Shown: one piece after another, positions 8,302 to 16,755 of the stretch
Numbering within the stretch: the stretch's first letter is position 1
Layout: each line of letters starts with the position of its first letter
Assembly: GCA_019058315.1 (NCBI GenBank)
Contig: JAHPZH010000008.1
Coordinates: 144,869-208,868, forward strand
DNA from: Candidatus Helarchaeota archaeon
GTDB lineage: Archaea > Asgardarchaeota > Lokiarchaeia > Helarchaeales > RDOG01
Direction of reading: 5' to 3'
DNA length: 64,000 bases
The notes under the pieces: model-generated
Seen by the model: the letters and a program-made list of their open reading frames with translations, nothing else
Databases searched by the model: none
Told to the model about the DNA's origin: nothing
Position numbers and translations under genes: made by a program

Positions 8302-9447
8302 TTGAGTACAAAGGCAAATCAATTTAAAACTGAAAAAAAAGGAGTTTCCACTAATAGAGTAAAAGCTCTAGATACAGCAAGAGGTTATGCTACAATTATG
8401 ATGGTAATAGGTCATTATATTCAATGGTACTTGAAATCTATTATCCCAGCGTCATTTATACAAAACATTTCTTCTCCATCAATTATTCATTATATTTTTG
8501 TTCCATTGCTAGGTATTTCAGCGCAAAATCTCTTTGTAACAATACCGGCCATGGGGGTCATCTTCCAGCGAAATTTGTATAAACAAAGAAATATGGATGA
8601 GAATTTATTAAGAAAATCGGTATTGAAAAGAGGGTTATTGTTAATTTTAGTACAATTTTTTTGTAATGTTATTTTTTCAGATCCTGGATATACTTGGGCT
8701 TGGTTTATTCTTTCTTTTATTGGAGTATCAATAATAGTTGTGTATTTTATCTCGAAATATTCACCTTACATAAGAATCATAATTGTAATCGCTATTATTA
8801 TGTTATCTCCATTTCTGAAATATTATTTCTTTTCGGCGTTTCTTTCATTATTTTTTTATAAAAATGCATGGTCTATTGAAATATTTATTTATAAAATGAC
8901 TTTACAAGTGGTTTTTCCTATATTTCCTAGTATAGTTTATCCGATAATTGGAACAATTTATGCAGAAAAAATAATTGAAGCAAAAGAAAATAATACCCAA
9001 TTTGAATTAGTTAGAAACTCGTTAATATGTGGAATTATTCTAATTTCAGCATTTTTCTTATTAGGAAATATTTATGCATTAGTGAATTATCCAGATTTTT
9101 GGCTCAATTTGCCATCAAGAGTCGACGTATTATATGTTTTTGGAACTAATTTGGTTATCTTATCCATTTTCTATTGGATCCAAGATTGGCAGGAAAAGTC
9201 TTTGAAGATTTTTGAGCCATTTAGAGTATTTGGAGCAATTTCCCTTACTGTATTTATAACACACTTTTATTTATTTCCGATATTTTTTGAACGAATTTTA
9301 TACAAAGGAGCACGTCAAAGTACAGATTTATACACAATTATGCAATTTTCATTAGCATTGATTATTTTATATTATATTTATGGGCTTTATATATTACGAA
9401 ATGACAGAAAATATAGTGTTGAATGGTTATTAAGACGTTTTATTTAG
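8302..9447 (+). CDS. Membrane acyltransferase-like protein, copy 2
   Basis: 381 residues, paralogous to the preceding gene from KALDTARGYATIMMVIGH to the end (RKYSVEWLLRRFI), sharing the NAWSIEIF, YAEKII and FITHFYLFP segments. About ten membrane helices. A TTG at 8290 opens the longest frame, but TTG 8302 has GG 8 nt upstream and is preferred. The two copies are clearly diverged, so the duplication is not recent; they may act as a heteromer or on different acceptors. The gap to the upstream gene is under 90 nt, consistent with co-transcription. Confidence 0.62.
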   Translation: MSTKANQFKTEKKGVSTNRVKALDTARGYATIMMVIGHYIQWYLKSIIPASFIQNISSPSIIHYIFVPLLGISAQNLFVTIPAMGVIFQRNLYKQRNMDENLLRKSVLKRGLLLILVQFFCNVIFSDPGYTWAWFILSFIGVSIIVVYFISKYSPYIRIIIVIAIIMLSPFLKYYFFSAFLSLFFYKNAWSIEIFIYKMTLQVVFPIFPSIVYPIIGTIYAEKIIEAKENNTQFELVRNSLICGIILISAFFLLGNIYALVNYPDFWLNLPSRVDVLYVFGTNLVILSIFYWIQDWQEKSLKIFEPFRVFGAISLTVFITHFYLFPIFFERILYKGARQSTDLYTIMQFSLALIILYYIYGLYILRNDRKYSVEWLLRRFI

Positions 9448-9685
9448 ATACCACAATTTAAAATTTGATAAAATATTTAGAGTATGTATCGAATTTCATT
9501 ATTAAGTATTTTTTCCTTATTTTGATTCTTTAAAAGTAAATTAACTATGAATTTAAATTATAAGTAATTAAACAATTCTAAAAAATAATATTTTTAAATC
9601 AAGTTAATGTAATTAATTTAAAATTCTCAAAAATTTGAAATTTACAATCAGAACTAATCTTAAGTAAAAACGGAGAGTTTAAACT

Positions 9686-10402
9686 TTGAGTTCTCAAGTA
9701 AAAAATATAATCCAAAATGCTCTGAAAGAAGGAAGAACAGCTTTAATGGAGCATGAATCTAGAGATATTATTCAAGCTTATGGTATTGAAATAGGAAAAT
9801 ATAAAATTGTTAATAGTCCCGATGAGGCTGTCGCTGCTGCCAAAAATATTGGCTATCCTGTAGTCTGTAAGATTGCTAGTCCAGATATCATACACAAAAC
9901 AGATGCTGGTGGCATTAAACTAAATTTAAAAACTGATGATGAAGTTAAAAATGCTTACAATGAAATTTTACAGAATGCTAAAAAATATAAAGCAGATGCA
10001 AAAATTATTGGAATTAACGTTCAAAAAATGACTGAAAAAGGAATAACTGAAGTTATTATTGGTATGACAACAGACCCACAGTTTGGACCAGCATTAATGT
10101 TCGGTTTAGGTGGTATTTTTGTTGAAATTTACAAAGATGTTAGTTTCAGAGTTTGTCCCATTACAGAGTATGATGCTAACGAAATGATAAAAGATATAAA
10201 GGCGTTTCCATTATTAGATGGATTTCGCGGAGCACCTAAAGCAGATATTAAATTTTTAGTCGATGCTTTGATGAAAATTTGTAAGTTATCCCTTGAAGTT
10301 CCAGAAATAGACCAAATAGATCTGAATCCTATTATTGCATTACCAAAAGGCGCAGCGGTAGTAGATGCACGTATTATTTTAAAAGAGCCTAAAAAAGAAT
10401 AA
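9686..10402 (+). CDS. acdB: ADP-forming acetate/acyl-CoA ligase, beta subunit (ATP-grasp)
   Basis: 238 residues, the normal size of the separate beta subunit of archaeal ADP-forming acetyl-CoA synthetase. It has the ATP-grasp_5 pattern: SRDIIQAYGIEIGKYK, GYPVVCKIASPDIIHKTDAGG, an EVIIGMTTDPQFGPALMFGLGG block, and IDQIDLNPI near the end. The enzyme converts acyl-CoA, ADP and phosphate to acid, CoA and ATP, a main substrate-level phosphorylation step in anaerobic archaea. The alpha subunit, with the phospho-His, is not in the window. The start is TTG with GGAG 9 nt upstream. A small unknown gene follows after 18 nt. Confidence 0.92.
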   Translation: MSSQVKNIIQNALKEGRTALMEHESRDIIQAYGIEIGKYKIVNSPDEAVAAAKNIGYPVVCKIASPDIIHKTDAGGIKLNLKTDDEVKNAYNEILQNAKKYKADAKIIGINVQKMTEKGITEVIIGMTTDPQFGPALMFGLGGIFVEIYKDVSFRVCPITEYDANEMIKDIKAFPLLDGFRGAPKADIKFLVDALMKICKLSLEVPEIDQIDLNPIIALPKGAAVVDARIILKEPKKE

Positions 10403-10420
10403 ATTTTGGGAGATTAACAT

Positions 10421-10789
10421 TTGTCAGATGATGATGAAAAAAAGGATCAAAAGCGAAAATTAGGATTAATTGAGGTAGAAACATTACCAAGTTTAATAGA
10501 TATGGCAGCAAGAAGTATGCAACCTATTATACAACATCTCCAATTCCTCGGGGAACATATATATTATCTTCAATTTGGGGGTATACCCGGATTTGGAACA
10601 ACAATTTATTTCATTCGGCAAAAAGACCCAATCACTCAAAAGTACATTGTATATAATAAAACTGAAGATAAAATTTTATTTACTGATAAGTTAGATCCTC
10701 GTGGAAACCTTATTTATCTGCCAATTATACATATAAAGAAACAAAATATTTTTTCAGAGAAAGAATTAAAAGAATTTATAGAAAAATAA
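10421..10789 (+). CDS. Small hypothetical protein downstream of acdB
   Basis: 122 residues with a charged N-terminus (SDDDEKKDQKRK) followed by a compact alpha/beta part (LPSLIDMAARSMQPI, GFGTTIYFIRQKD, GNLIYLPIIHIKK). No family recognised. TTG start with GGGAG 8 nt upstream, 18 nt after acdB, so the two are very likely one operon. It might be a regulator or accessory subunit of the acyl-CoA ligase; this rests only on position. Confidence 0.6.
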   Translation: MSDDDEKKDQKRKLGLIEVETLPSLIDMAARSMQPIIQHLQFLGEHIYYLQFGGIPGFGTTIYFIRQKDPITQKYIVYNKTEDKILFTDKLDPRGNLIYLPIIHIKKQNIFSEKELKEFIEK

Positions 10790-10937
10790 ACATTTTTCTA
10801 CCTTTATTTACAAAATTCACTTAAATTTCGCTTTAAAATTCGAATATTTTGCTTTATTGTACAAAATTTACTTTATTATCTTAATTATTTTTATTTATCC
10901 TCAAAGTACTTTTCTTCTTATTAAATGGGCTTACAAA

Positions 10938-10947
10938 TTTTATATAT
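10938..10947 (+). promoter_or_regulatory. TATA-like box upstream of winged-helix/RING gene
   Basis: TTTATATATC, about 60 nt before the start at 11006; a second AT box (TTAAATATATATTAAA, 10961-10976) is nearer. Typical archaeal promoter composition; the transcription start is not visible. Confidence 0.4.
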
Positions 10948-11005
10948 CAAGACTTATTCATTAAATATATATTAAAAAAATAACGAATACGGATTGGTAA
11001 GAAAA

Positions 11006-11851
11006 ATGTCTGATAAAGATTTTCCAGACGACTTATTTGACAAAGCTTTAGATGCACTAGATGAAACAAGTAAAGAACCTATAAAGACTGAAGGTATTAA
11101 GGCAATTCCAGAATTATTAGAAAGAGGTTATTATGATAAAGCAGTCGATATAATGATTAAAATAATTGAAGATCCCGATCCTTATTCCATAAATGATAAA
11201 ATTGCGGTAACAGATATTGCTCATCAAGTTGCTCAACAGGATGCTAATATAATTCGTCGTTTATTGCCTTATCTTTATGTAATTTATAATAAAACGGAAG
11301 CATATCTTACGAGAGCAGCTCCTGATCCTGTATTAATCATGAATACAGCAAACGTTTTAACACATGCAAAATCAGTTTTATATGATGAAATTGCTCGACT
11401 GAAACAATTAATAATTGATGTAGCCAATCAGATTTCAAACGAATATAAGACAAATAATATACCGTTAGGTGATGTTGCACCTCGAGTAGGATTATCGCTG
11501 GTTGTTGTGTTACTATTAGTAGATGAAATGTTACTAAATAAAGAAGTCAGGGGGCATTATGATTCTGTTGGTGATATTTTAACATTAGAATCCGATAAAG
11601 CCAGATGTTATAATTGTGGTGCTGAATTTCCTAAAGACCTAGAGAAGTGTCCCTCTTGTGGTATTGAGTTTCCAAAGTGTGTTATATGCAGATTAATTAT
11701 CCGGACAATACCAGTTACTTGCCCTAAATGCGGTAATAGTGCACATCGAGAACATATGCTTGAATGGCTGAAAATGAGTCACGATAAAAAGAAGGGTAAG
11801 GGCATGTGTCCTATCTGCCAAAACTATTTGGCTCCCGAAGATCTAAAATAA
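11006..11851 (+). CDS. Helical / winged-helix protein with zinc ribbon and RING-like C-terminus
   Basis: 281 residues. The first ~145 look like helical repeats; residues ~150-195 read as a winged helix (IPLGDVAPRVGLSLVVV, LNKEVRGHYD), as in PCI or transcription-factor ends. A zinc ribbon follows (C201, C204, C215, C218), then a cross-brace-like set: C225-x2-C228, C239-x2-C242, H247-x2-H250 and C268-x2-C271. The order CxxC...CxxC-x4-H-x2-H...CPIC resembles the NSE1-type RING variant. A ubiquitin-ligase-like or DNA-complex role is possible but unproven. TTG 10994 opens a longer frame; ATG 11006 has GG 8 nt upstream. Converges with the HEAT gene, two bases apart. Confidence 0.68.
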   Translation: MSDKDFPDDLFDKALDALDETSKEPIKTEGIKAIPELLERGYYDKAVDIMIKIIEDPDPYSINDKIAVTDIAHQVAQQDANIIRRLLPYLYVIYNKTEAYLTRAAPDPVLIMNTANVLTHAKSVLYDEIARLKQLIIDVANQISNEYKTNNIPLGDVAPRVGLSLVVVLLLVDEMLLNKEVRGHYDSVGDILTLESDKARCYNCGAEFPKDLEKCPSCGIEFPKCVICRLIIRTIPVTCPKCGNSAHREHMLEWLKMSHDKKKGKGMCPICQNYLAPEDLK

Positions 11852-11853
11852 CT

Positions 11854-12588
11854 TTAAGTTAATCTAACCAAACAAATTTTTGCTAATTTACATTTTTCAT
11901 TAAGTTGAATTTCAATAACTACATTTTTATCAGAATATTTCTCAATCTTTTTCTTTTCTTGTTTACAAAACTCATTAATGGAGGGGCACTCATAAATTAT
12001 TCCAGATCTTTTCTTACTTAACTCTTGGTCTTCCAAATATTGATAAATCTTTTCAATGGATTCCTTGGCGTTATTTTGAACAATTTCGTCTGGATCATAA
12101 ATTGCTTTCAATAAAAAAGGGATAGCACGAATATCATTTAATTTTCCAAGCGCCCAGGCAGAATTCTCGCGTACTTCACTATTTTTATCATTTAGACTCT
12201 TAATTAAAGGTTCAAAAGCTTTTTTGTCTTCCAGCTTCCCAATAGACCACGCTGAATTCGCTCTGATCTCATCATTTGGATCATTTAATAATTCAATCAG
12301 AGGATCTACGGCGGCTTGTTCTTCGATGTTTCCAAGAACTTCAATCACATACTTTCTCACGCTTTCTAATTTATGATTCAAATTTTTAATGAGAATATCG
12401 CCTGCCTTTAATAATCCCAAATTCCATATTGCACAATCGCGAATTTGTTCGATAGGATCATTTAATAACTTTGAAAGTGAATCTATAGCTCTGGGATCAC
12501 CTAGTTCACCCAAACCTTCTATGGCATTAATTCTAGTATCTATATCAGCACTTTTTAAGTCTTCTATTAAAGTTTCAAAATTAGACAA
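11854..12588 (-). CDS. HEAT-repeat (PBS lyase-type) protein
   Basis: 244 residues. Residues ~1-165 hold five to six HEAT repeats of about 31 residues, with the motif DPRAIDSLSKLLND / EIRANSAWSIGKL. Such domains form a right-handed helical scaffold for protein binding and occur in phycobilin lyases, EpsilonCOP-like and many archaeal proteins. The last ~60 residues are different, with Cys in ECPSINEFCKQ and NEKCKLAKIC that could bind metal. TTG start with a weak GAG upstream. The partner is unknown. Confidence 0.75.
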   Translation of the reverse strand: MSNFETLIEDLKSADIDTRINAIEGLGELGDPRAIDSLSKLLNDPIEQIRDCAIWNLGLLKAGDILIKNLNHKLESVRKYVIEVLGNIEEQAAVDPLIELLNDPNDEIRANSAWSIGKLEDKKAFEPLIKSLNDKNSEVRENSAWALGKLNDIRAIPFLLKAIYDPDEIVQNNAKESIEKIYQYLEDQELSKKRSGIIYECPSINEFCKQEKKKIEKYSDKNVVIEIQLNEKCKLAKICLVRLT

Positions 12589-12650
12589 TTTATCTCAAAT
12601 AATTAATAGCGCTATTAAAATATAAATAAAAAGAAAGAGATTAAGATGCT

Positions 12651-13802
12651 TTAAGAAGCTTTAATTGTTTTAGCTATTACTTTTTCCGGTAATTTCTTTA
12701 TTATTTCTTCTGCTTCACTCATTATGCCTTCAACTAAATCCTTTATAGTTGGGATGGAGTCAATTCTTCCTGTTACTTCGCCACCTAAAATAATACTATT
12801 ATCAACATCACCGTCGAATAAAGCTGCCATTCCTTCCATTTCCAATTTCATGATTTCTGATGTACTTTCCATGGGTTTACCCAAAAATACTTCTGGGATG
12901 CTTTTTAAAGTTTCTTCTACTACTTTGATTGATTGAGCATTTCGTAAAAATCTCATTGGACCAAATAAACCACGCCCTACTAGTGTACCTCTTTCATCTC
13001 TTTCAACTATAGCTTTTTTCCAAATATCCTGAAATTCGGATTCCTTTGTTGCAATGAATCTAGTACCCATTTGAATGCCTATAGCGCCCATAGCTATTGC
13101 AGCAGCTAATGATCTTCCATCACAATAACCACCTGCTGCAACTACAGGTTTGTTTACTGCTTTGATTACAGCCGGTAGAAGAACCATACTATGAACAGGA
13201 TCCCACGCTATATGAGCACCACCTTCATGACCAGATGCAATTATAATATCAACGTCTGCCTTTTCAGCTCTCTTTGCATGAACCACAGCGGGGACAACGT
13301 GACACCAAGTTATATCATCATGAAAAGTCTTTGGCTGATATTTTGCAGGTCTTTTTGCACCCTTAGCTTTAGCATCAATTGCCCAAGGTAAGGGATCTCC
13401 GGCACTGGTAACAATCACTTTAAGCTTTTGTTTAATTTCTGGATGTTCTTCAATTGTATTAACGATTCCTCTCATTAACCTTTTTGCAACAGCTACGAAT
13501 TCATAAGAAACTGGAATATTTACTCCGAATACAGCGTCGGGAAAATCTTTTAAACCATCCCATACTTTCATTATCGCGTTGCTAATTAGGACATCAGGGC
13601 TACCTTTTCCAAAGACTTTGGAAGCTGAGTCAGGGGTTGCAGCGGAAAGACCGACACCCATTCCAATTGTAGAGATTAAACCTACTGCGCCAGCTCTAGC
13701 GGCATAAAGACTTAATTCTGTTGTCGAATATGGACCCATTCCTGCTTGAATTATCGGATACTTTGTTCCTATCATTTCTTGAAACTTAGTTCTTACAACC
13801 AA
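12651..13802 (-). CDS. Nitronate monooxygenase / 2-nitropropane dioxygenase family FMN protein
   Basis: 383 residues with the TIM-barrel FMN fold of the NMO/enoyl-reductase (FabK) family: YPIIQAGMG near the N-terminus, SGHEGGAHI with the family His, KPVVAAGGYCDGRSLAAAIAMGA and MGTRFIAT phosphate-binding loops. Members oxidise alkyl nitronates, or reduce enoyl thioesters. Here the substrate is not evident; an insert around residues 115-150 and a C-terminal extension are seen. ATG 13817 is possible, but GAGG lies 8 nt before an in-frame TTG at 13802, which I prefer. Transcribed alone. Confidence 0.78.
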   Translation of the reverse strand: MVVRTKFQEMIGTKYPIIQAGMGPYSTTELSLYAARAGAVGLISTIGMGVGLSAATPDSASKVFGKGSPDVLISNAIMKVWDGLKDFPDAVFGVNIPVSYEFVAVAKRLMRGIVNTIEEHPEIKQKLKVIVTSAGDPLPWAIDAKAKGAKRPAKYQPKTFHDDITWCHVVPAVVHAKRAEKADVDIIIASGHEGGAHIAWDPVHSMVLLPAVIKAVNKPVVAAGGYCDGRSLAAAIAMGAIGIQMGTRFIATKESEFQDIWKKAIVERDERGTLVGRGLFGPMRFLRNAQSIKVVEETLKSIPEVFLGKPMESTSEIMKLEMEGMAALFDGDVDNSIILGGEVTGRIDSIPTIKDLVEGIMSEAEEIIKKLPEKVIAKTIKAS

Positions 13803-13980
13803 ATTTATTCGCCTCATAAGGTTTAAACTTGAAATTAATTTTGATAATAAAACTTTTTTCGTATGTTGGAATTACAACATATTAAAATTTCAAGAAAAAG
13901 TAGCAAATTTGAAATTATTTTATAAAATTAGAATTAGATCTATGTATTTTTAATATAAAGAAAAGAATTTATTTGAAATT

Positions 13981-15327
13981 TTATTTTTCTTTAGTCAAAT
14001 CTTGAACTGCAATTACTTTATGAAGATAGAGGGGCAATTCACCAATATCGCAGAGGAGAATTTCAGCTGGAATATTTGTTTTTTTCTTAATTTCTTCTGC
14101 AATACCAATTTCAAGCTCTTTTCTTCTTTCTTCAGTAATTGCTTTTCTCATATTTTGGATTCCAACATGGATCTTAAATTTCTCCATAATTTTTACATCT
14201 TTAATTATTGTAAATTCAGCAGTTCGAGTTTCTGGAAAGCTGCGAATTTCATCTATAACATCATAGGGAAACAGTGCTTTATTTTGGATATGGAACATGA
14301 AATCTTCTCTTCCTAGGCATTTAAGTTTGTGTTTTCTTCCGCATGGGCATTTTTCAGAATGGATATGTCCCATATCATCGCTCATCCATCTAATTAGAGG
14401 AGTTGCTTGGCGATCAAATTCGGTGTAAGTAAATTCACCTCGTTCACCTGCTTCTAAACGTTCCCCAGTTTCCGGGTCGGTCACCTCAAAATAAAACAAG
14501 TCTTCAGGAATGTGACATCCCTCCTTTTGCCAACATTCAAAAAATCCGAATGATGCATCACTCATAGCGTAGGCTTCGAAAATATCTTTGATATTTAATT
14601 CTTCTTGCATAAATTTCCTTGTACCCTCTGAAACTGCTGCACTTGTCAAGGACATAATTGCATCTTCGGGTAAATTTAATTCTTTTGGCTCAACACCCAC
14701 TTGTTTCATAAGTTCGAAGAATAAAACTGTGAAATCCATAATCCCAAACCAGAAATTAGGTTGTAAATTAGAAATCCATTTAATCCATTGTTGAACTTTC
14801 ATGGATAAAATATCAAAAGCTATCCAATTTGATTTTAAATTTAACATCTTCACTGCTTTATTAATGCCTGGCCAGATTCCATGCCAAGCTGTTCCTGATA
14901 AAAGAGTTGTCATTTTCGGAAGGACACCTATACTCCAAAATCCCCTAGCCCATCCTTCACCTTTGAGTTTTATATCATCACTAGTCCAGGCGTGAAAGTT
15001 TGATTCTCCAGAAGTTCCAGTGCTAACAGTGATCAATTTTATATATTCTTGAGGGGAGCAGAGAATTCCACAAAAAGGATCTCCTGTTTCACTTCGATAT
15101 TTTCTCAACATACTTTTATCGATTAGTGGAACCTTTTTAAGATCGTCTACATTTCTTATATCAATAGGATTTACATTTGCGTCTTTTAAAATTTGTTTAT
15201 ATAATGGTGAGTAAAGATATGTATACTTTATCATAGCTTGGAGCTTTCTATTTTGAATTTCTAATAATTCTTTGTCGGTCAACCAAGCCTCCATTTGAGG
15301 GTTCCAATAAGGTCTTTGTTCAGACAT
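13981..15327 (-). CDS. Phenylacetate-CoA ligase-like AMP-forming ligase (PaaK family), intact
   Basis: 448 residues, normal PaaK length. It has the N-terminal helical KLQAMIKYTYLYSPLYK, the adenylate loop VSTGTSGES, an EAYAMSDAS (A5-type) motif, DPETGERLEAGERGEFTYT, a CPCGRKHKLKCLGREDF zinc/hinge segment and a ~105-residue C-terminal domain. Such enzymes activate aryl or other acids to CoA thioesters with ATP. The ATG at 15327 has GGAG 8 nt upstream; a TTG at 15357 is an artefact overlapping the upstream gene. It follows a truncated paralog by 13 nt, surely in one operon. Substrate unknown. Confidence 0.82.
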   Translation of the reverse strand: MSEQRPYWNPQMEAWLTDKELLEIQNRKLQAMIKYTYLYSPLYKQILKDANVNPIDIRNVDDLKKVPLIDKSMLRKYRSETGDPFCGILCSPQEYIKLITVSTGTSGESNFHAWTSDDIKLKGEGWARGFWSIGVLPKMTTLLSGTAWHGIWPGINKAVKMLNLKSNWIAFDILSMKVQQWIKWISNLQPNFWFGIMDFTVLFFELMKQVGVEPKELNLPEDAIMSLTSAAVSEGTRKFMQEELNIKDIFEAYAMSDASFGFFECWQKEGCHIPEDLFYFEVTDPETGERLEAGERGEFTYTEFDRQATPLIRWMSDDMGHIHSEKCPCGRKHKLKCLGREDFMFHIQNKALFPYDVIDEIRSFPETRTAEFTIIKDVKIMEKFKIHVGIQNMRKAITEERRKELEIGIAEEIKKKTNIPAEILLCDIGELPLYLHKVIAVQDLTKEK

Positions 15328-15340
15328 AATTAATTCTCCA

Positions 15341-16339
15341 TTATTTAGTATAAACAATTCTTGCGGTTGTTCTTCCGCAGGGGCAGGGATCTTTTAGAAT
15401 TTTAATCTTTTCTTTAGATAGCGTGAATCTTAATTGAGGGGTAGCCCTGAAAAGCAGATTTGTAATTGAAAGCGATCCTTCTTCACCTTCATTCATCACT
15501 TCTCCAGTTTTAGGATTCACCGCTTCTACGATATAAAAATCTTCAGGGATATGTAAGCCTTGATGCTGTTCGCAATCGATAGCAAAAAAACTAGCAATAT
15601 CATTATGACGAAACTGAAAAAATTCTCCTAAAAATCCTTTTTCTTTAAAAAATTCTTTATGTTCTTCTTTTAGAGTTTTTTCTGTAAAAATAACTGTTTT
15701 ATAGCATTTCAAATATTCAGCTGGATCTACATTAAGTTCGAAGTTGCATACATTAATCATAGCTCTAGCCATAGCAGGAGGACCAATAAAAAAGGGTGGT
15801 TTTAAATGTTTAATTGTTATCATAATTCGCTTTGCATCCATCGCTTGACGCATACAATTTAATGTAATTGCACCAATTTGAGAAAGAGATTGAAAGAATA
15901 TTCTTTGACGGATATCAATTTCTGAAGTTAATACATGAACTAAATCACCAGTATGAATCCCTGCCATATACCAGATCCTAGTTAATAAATTTGACAATAA
16001 GTTCCAATCATTTTCCGTATAGGCAATAAAATTTGGGACTTTGGCCTCAAAAAAATCTGGAGCAAATCGATATACATGTTCCCAATCCACCGTTAAATTA
16101 CCACAAAAGAGATCATTTATTTTATCGATTTCTTTTTTCATCTCTTTAAATATAGTAAGCGGAATTTTATTAAGATCTTCCAAATTTTTTATATCTTCTA
16201 CTGAAATATTCCCTTCATCTAATTTTTTATGATAATAATTGGAATAATTGTCGAGATAATATAATTGAGATTTTAATTTTTCAAATTGCTGCTTTTCTAT
16301 TTCTGATCTGCTTTGATATTCTAGTCTGGTAGTTAAAAT
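15341..16339 (-). CDS. Truncated, loop-less PaaK-like paralog (probable pseudoenzyme), apparent ATT start
   Basis: 332 residues if started at ATT 16339-16337. The N-terminal part aligns with the downstream PaaK-like gene (EKQQFEKLKSQLYYLDNYSNYYHKKL, split here by a shared helix), and the middle shares DIASFFAIDCEQ and NPKTGEVMNEGEEGSL. The TGTSG adenylate loop is replaced by AYTENDW, and the protein stops at CPCGRTTARIVYTK, lacking the C-terminal domain. It therefore should not adenylate by the usual mechanism. The frame upstream of TTG 16183 is clearly coding but has no ATG/GTG/TTG; AGGTG precedes the ATT by 8 nt. One missing A after GTG 16350 would also explain it. Confidence 0.68.
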   Translation of the reverse strand: MLTTRLEYQSRSEIEKQQFEKLKSQLYYLDNYSNYYHKKLDEGNISVEDIKNLEDLNKIPLTIFKEMKKEIDKINDLFCGNLTVDWEHVYRFAPDFFEAKVPNFIAYTENDWNLLSNLLTRIWYMAGIHTGDLVHVLTSEIDIRQRIFFQSLSQIGAITLNCMRQAMDAKRIMITIKHLKPPFFIGPPAMARAMINVCNFELNVDPAEYLKCYKTVIFTEKTLKEEHKEFFKEKGFLGEFFQFRHNDIASFFAIDCEQHQGLHIPEDFYIVEAVNPKTGEVMNEGEEGSLSITNLLFRATPQLRFTLSKEKIKILKDPCPCGRTTARIVYTK

Positions 16340-16373
16340 TTTATTTGCACCTTTTTTTTATTATAGAATGAAA

Positions 16374-16613
16374 TCAATCAAATTGGGTTCTGTGAACGGG
16401 ATGTTTAAGAAAGTGTTTCTCTAAATCATCTTTTGATCTAAATCTATTTCCACACTTTTTACAACGAGTATCATAAAGTTTAAGTGTACATTTTTTACAA
16501 TAAGGAGAATCTTCTACACCTGCTGCTGCTCCCGAGCAAGAGGGGCAAAACCCTTTTCCACAATTATCACATTTTACAATAGGTCCCGAAGAACCGCAAA
16601 TATCACACGCCAT
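16374..16613 (-). CDS. Small zinc-finger protein (zinc ribbon/B-box-like plus C2H2)
   Basis: 79 residues with many metal ligands: ACDICGSS, KCDNCGKGFCPSC, YCKKC and a classical C2H2 finger CKKCGNRFRSKDDLEKHFLKH near the C-terminus. The first half could form a cross-brace or treble-clef zinc domain. The ATG at 16613 has AAGGTGG five bases upstream; a GTG three codons earlier is part of that SD. Small zinc-finger proteins are frequent in Asgard archaea and may bind nucleic acid or ubiquitin-like partners. Function unknown. Confidence 0.7.
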   Translation of the reverse strand: MACDICGSSGPIVKCDNCGKGFCPSCSGAAAGVEDSPYCKKCTLKLYDTRCKKCGNRFRSKDDLEKHFLKHPVHRTQFD

Positions 16614-16755
16614 AATAGCCACCTTTATTAAAACTTAATTTAATGTGTGACAATATTAAATTTATTGTCATAGTATTAACAATTTAAAAAACATTAGATA
16701 ATTCTTTATTGAATTTTAACTAAACAAATTTAACCAATTCAAATTAAAAATTTAA

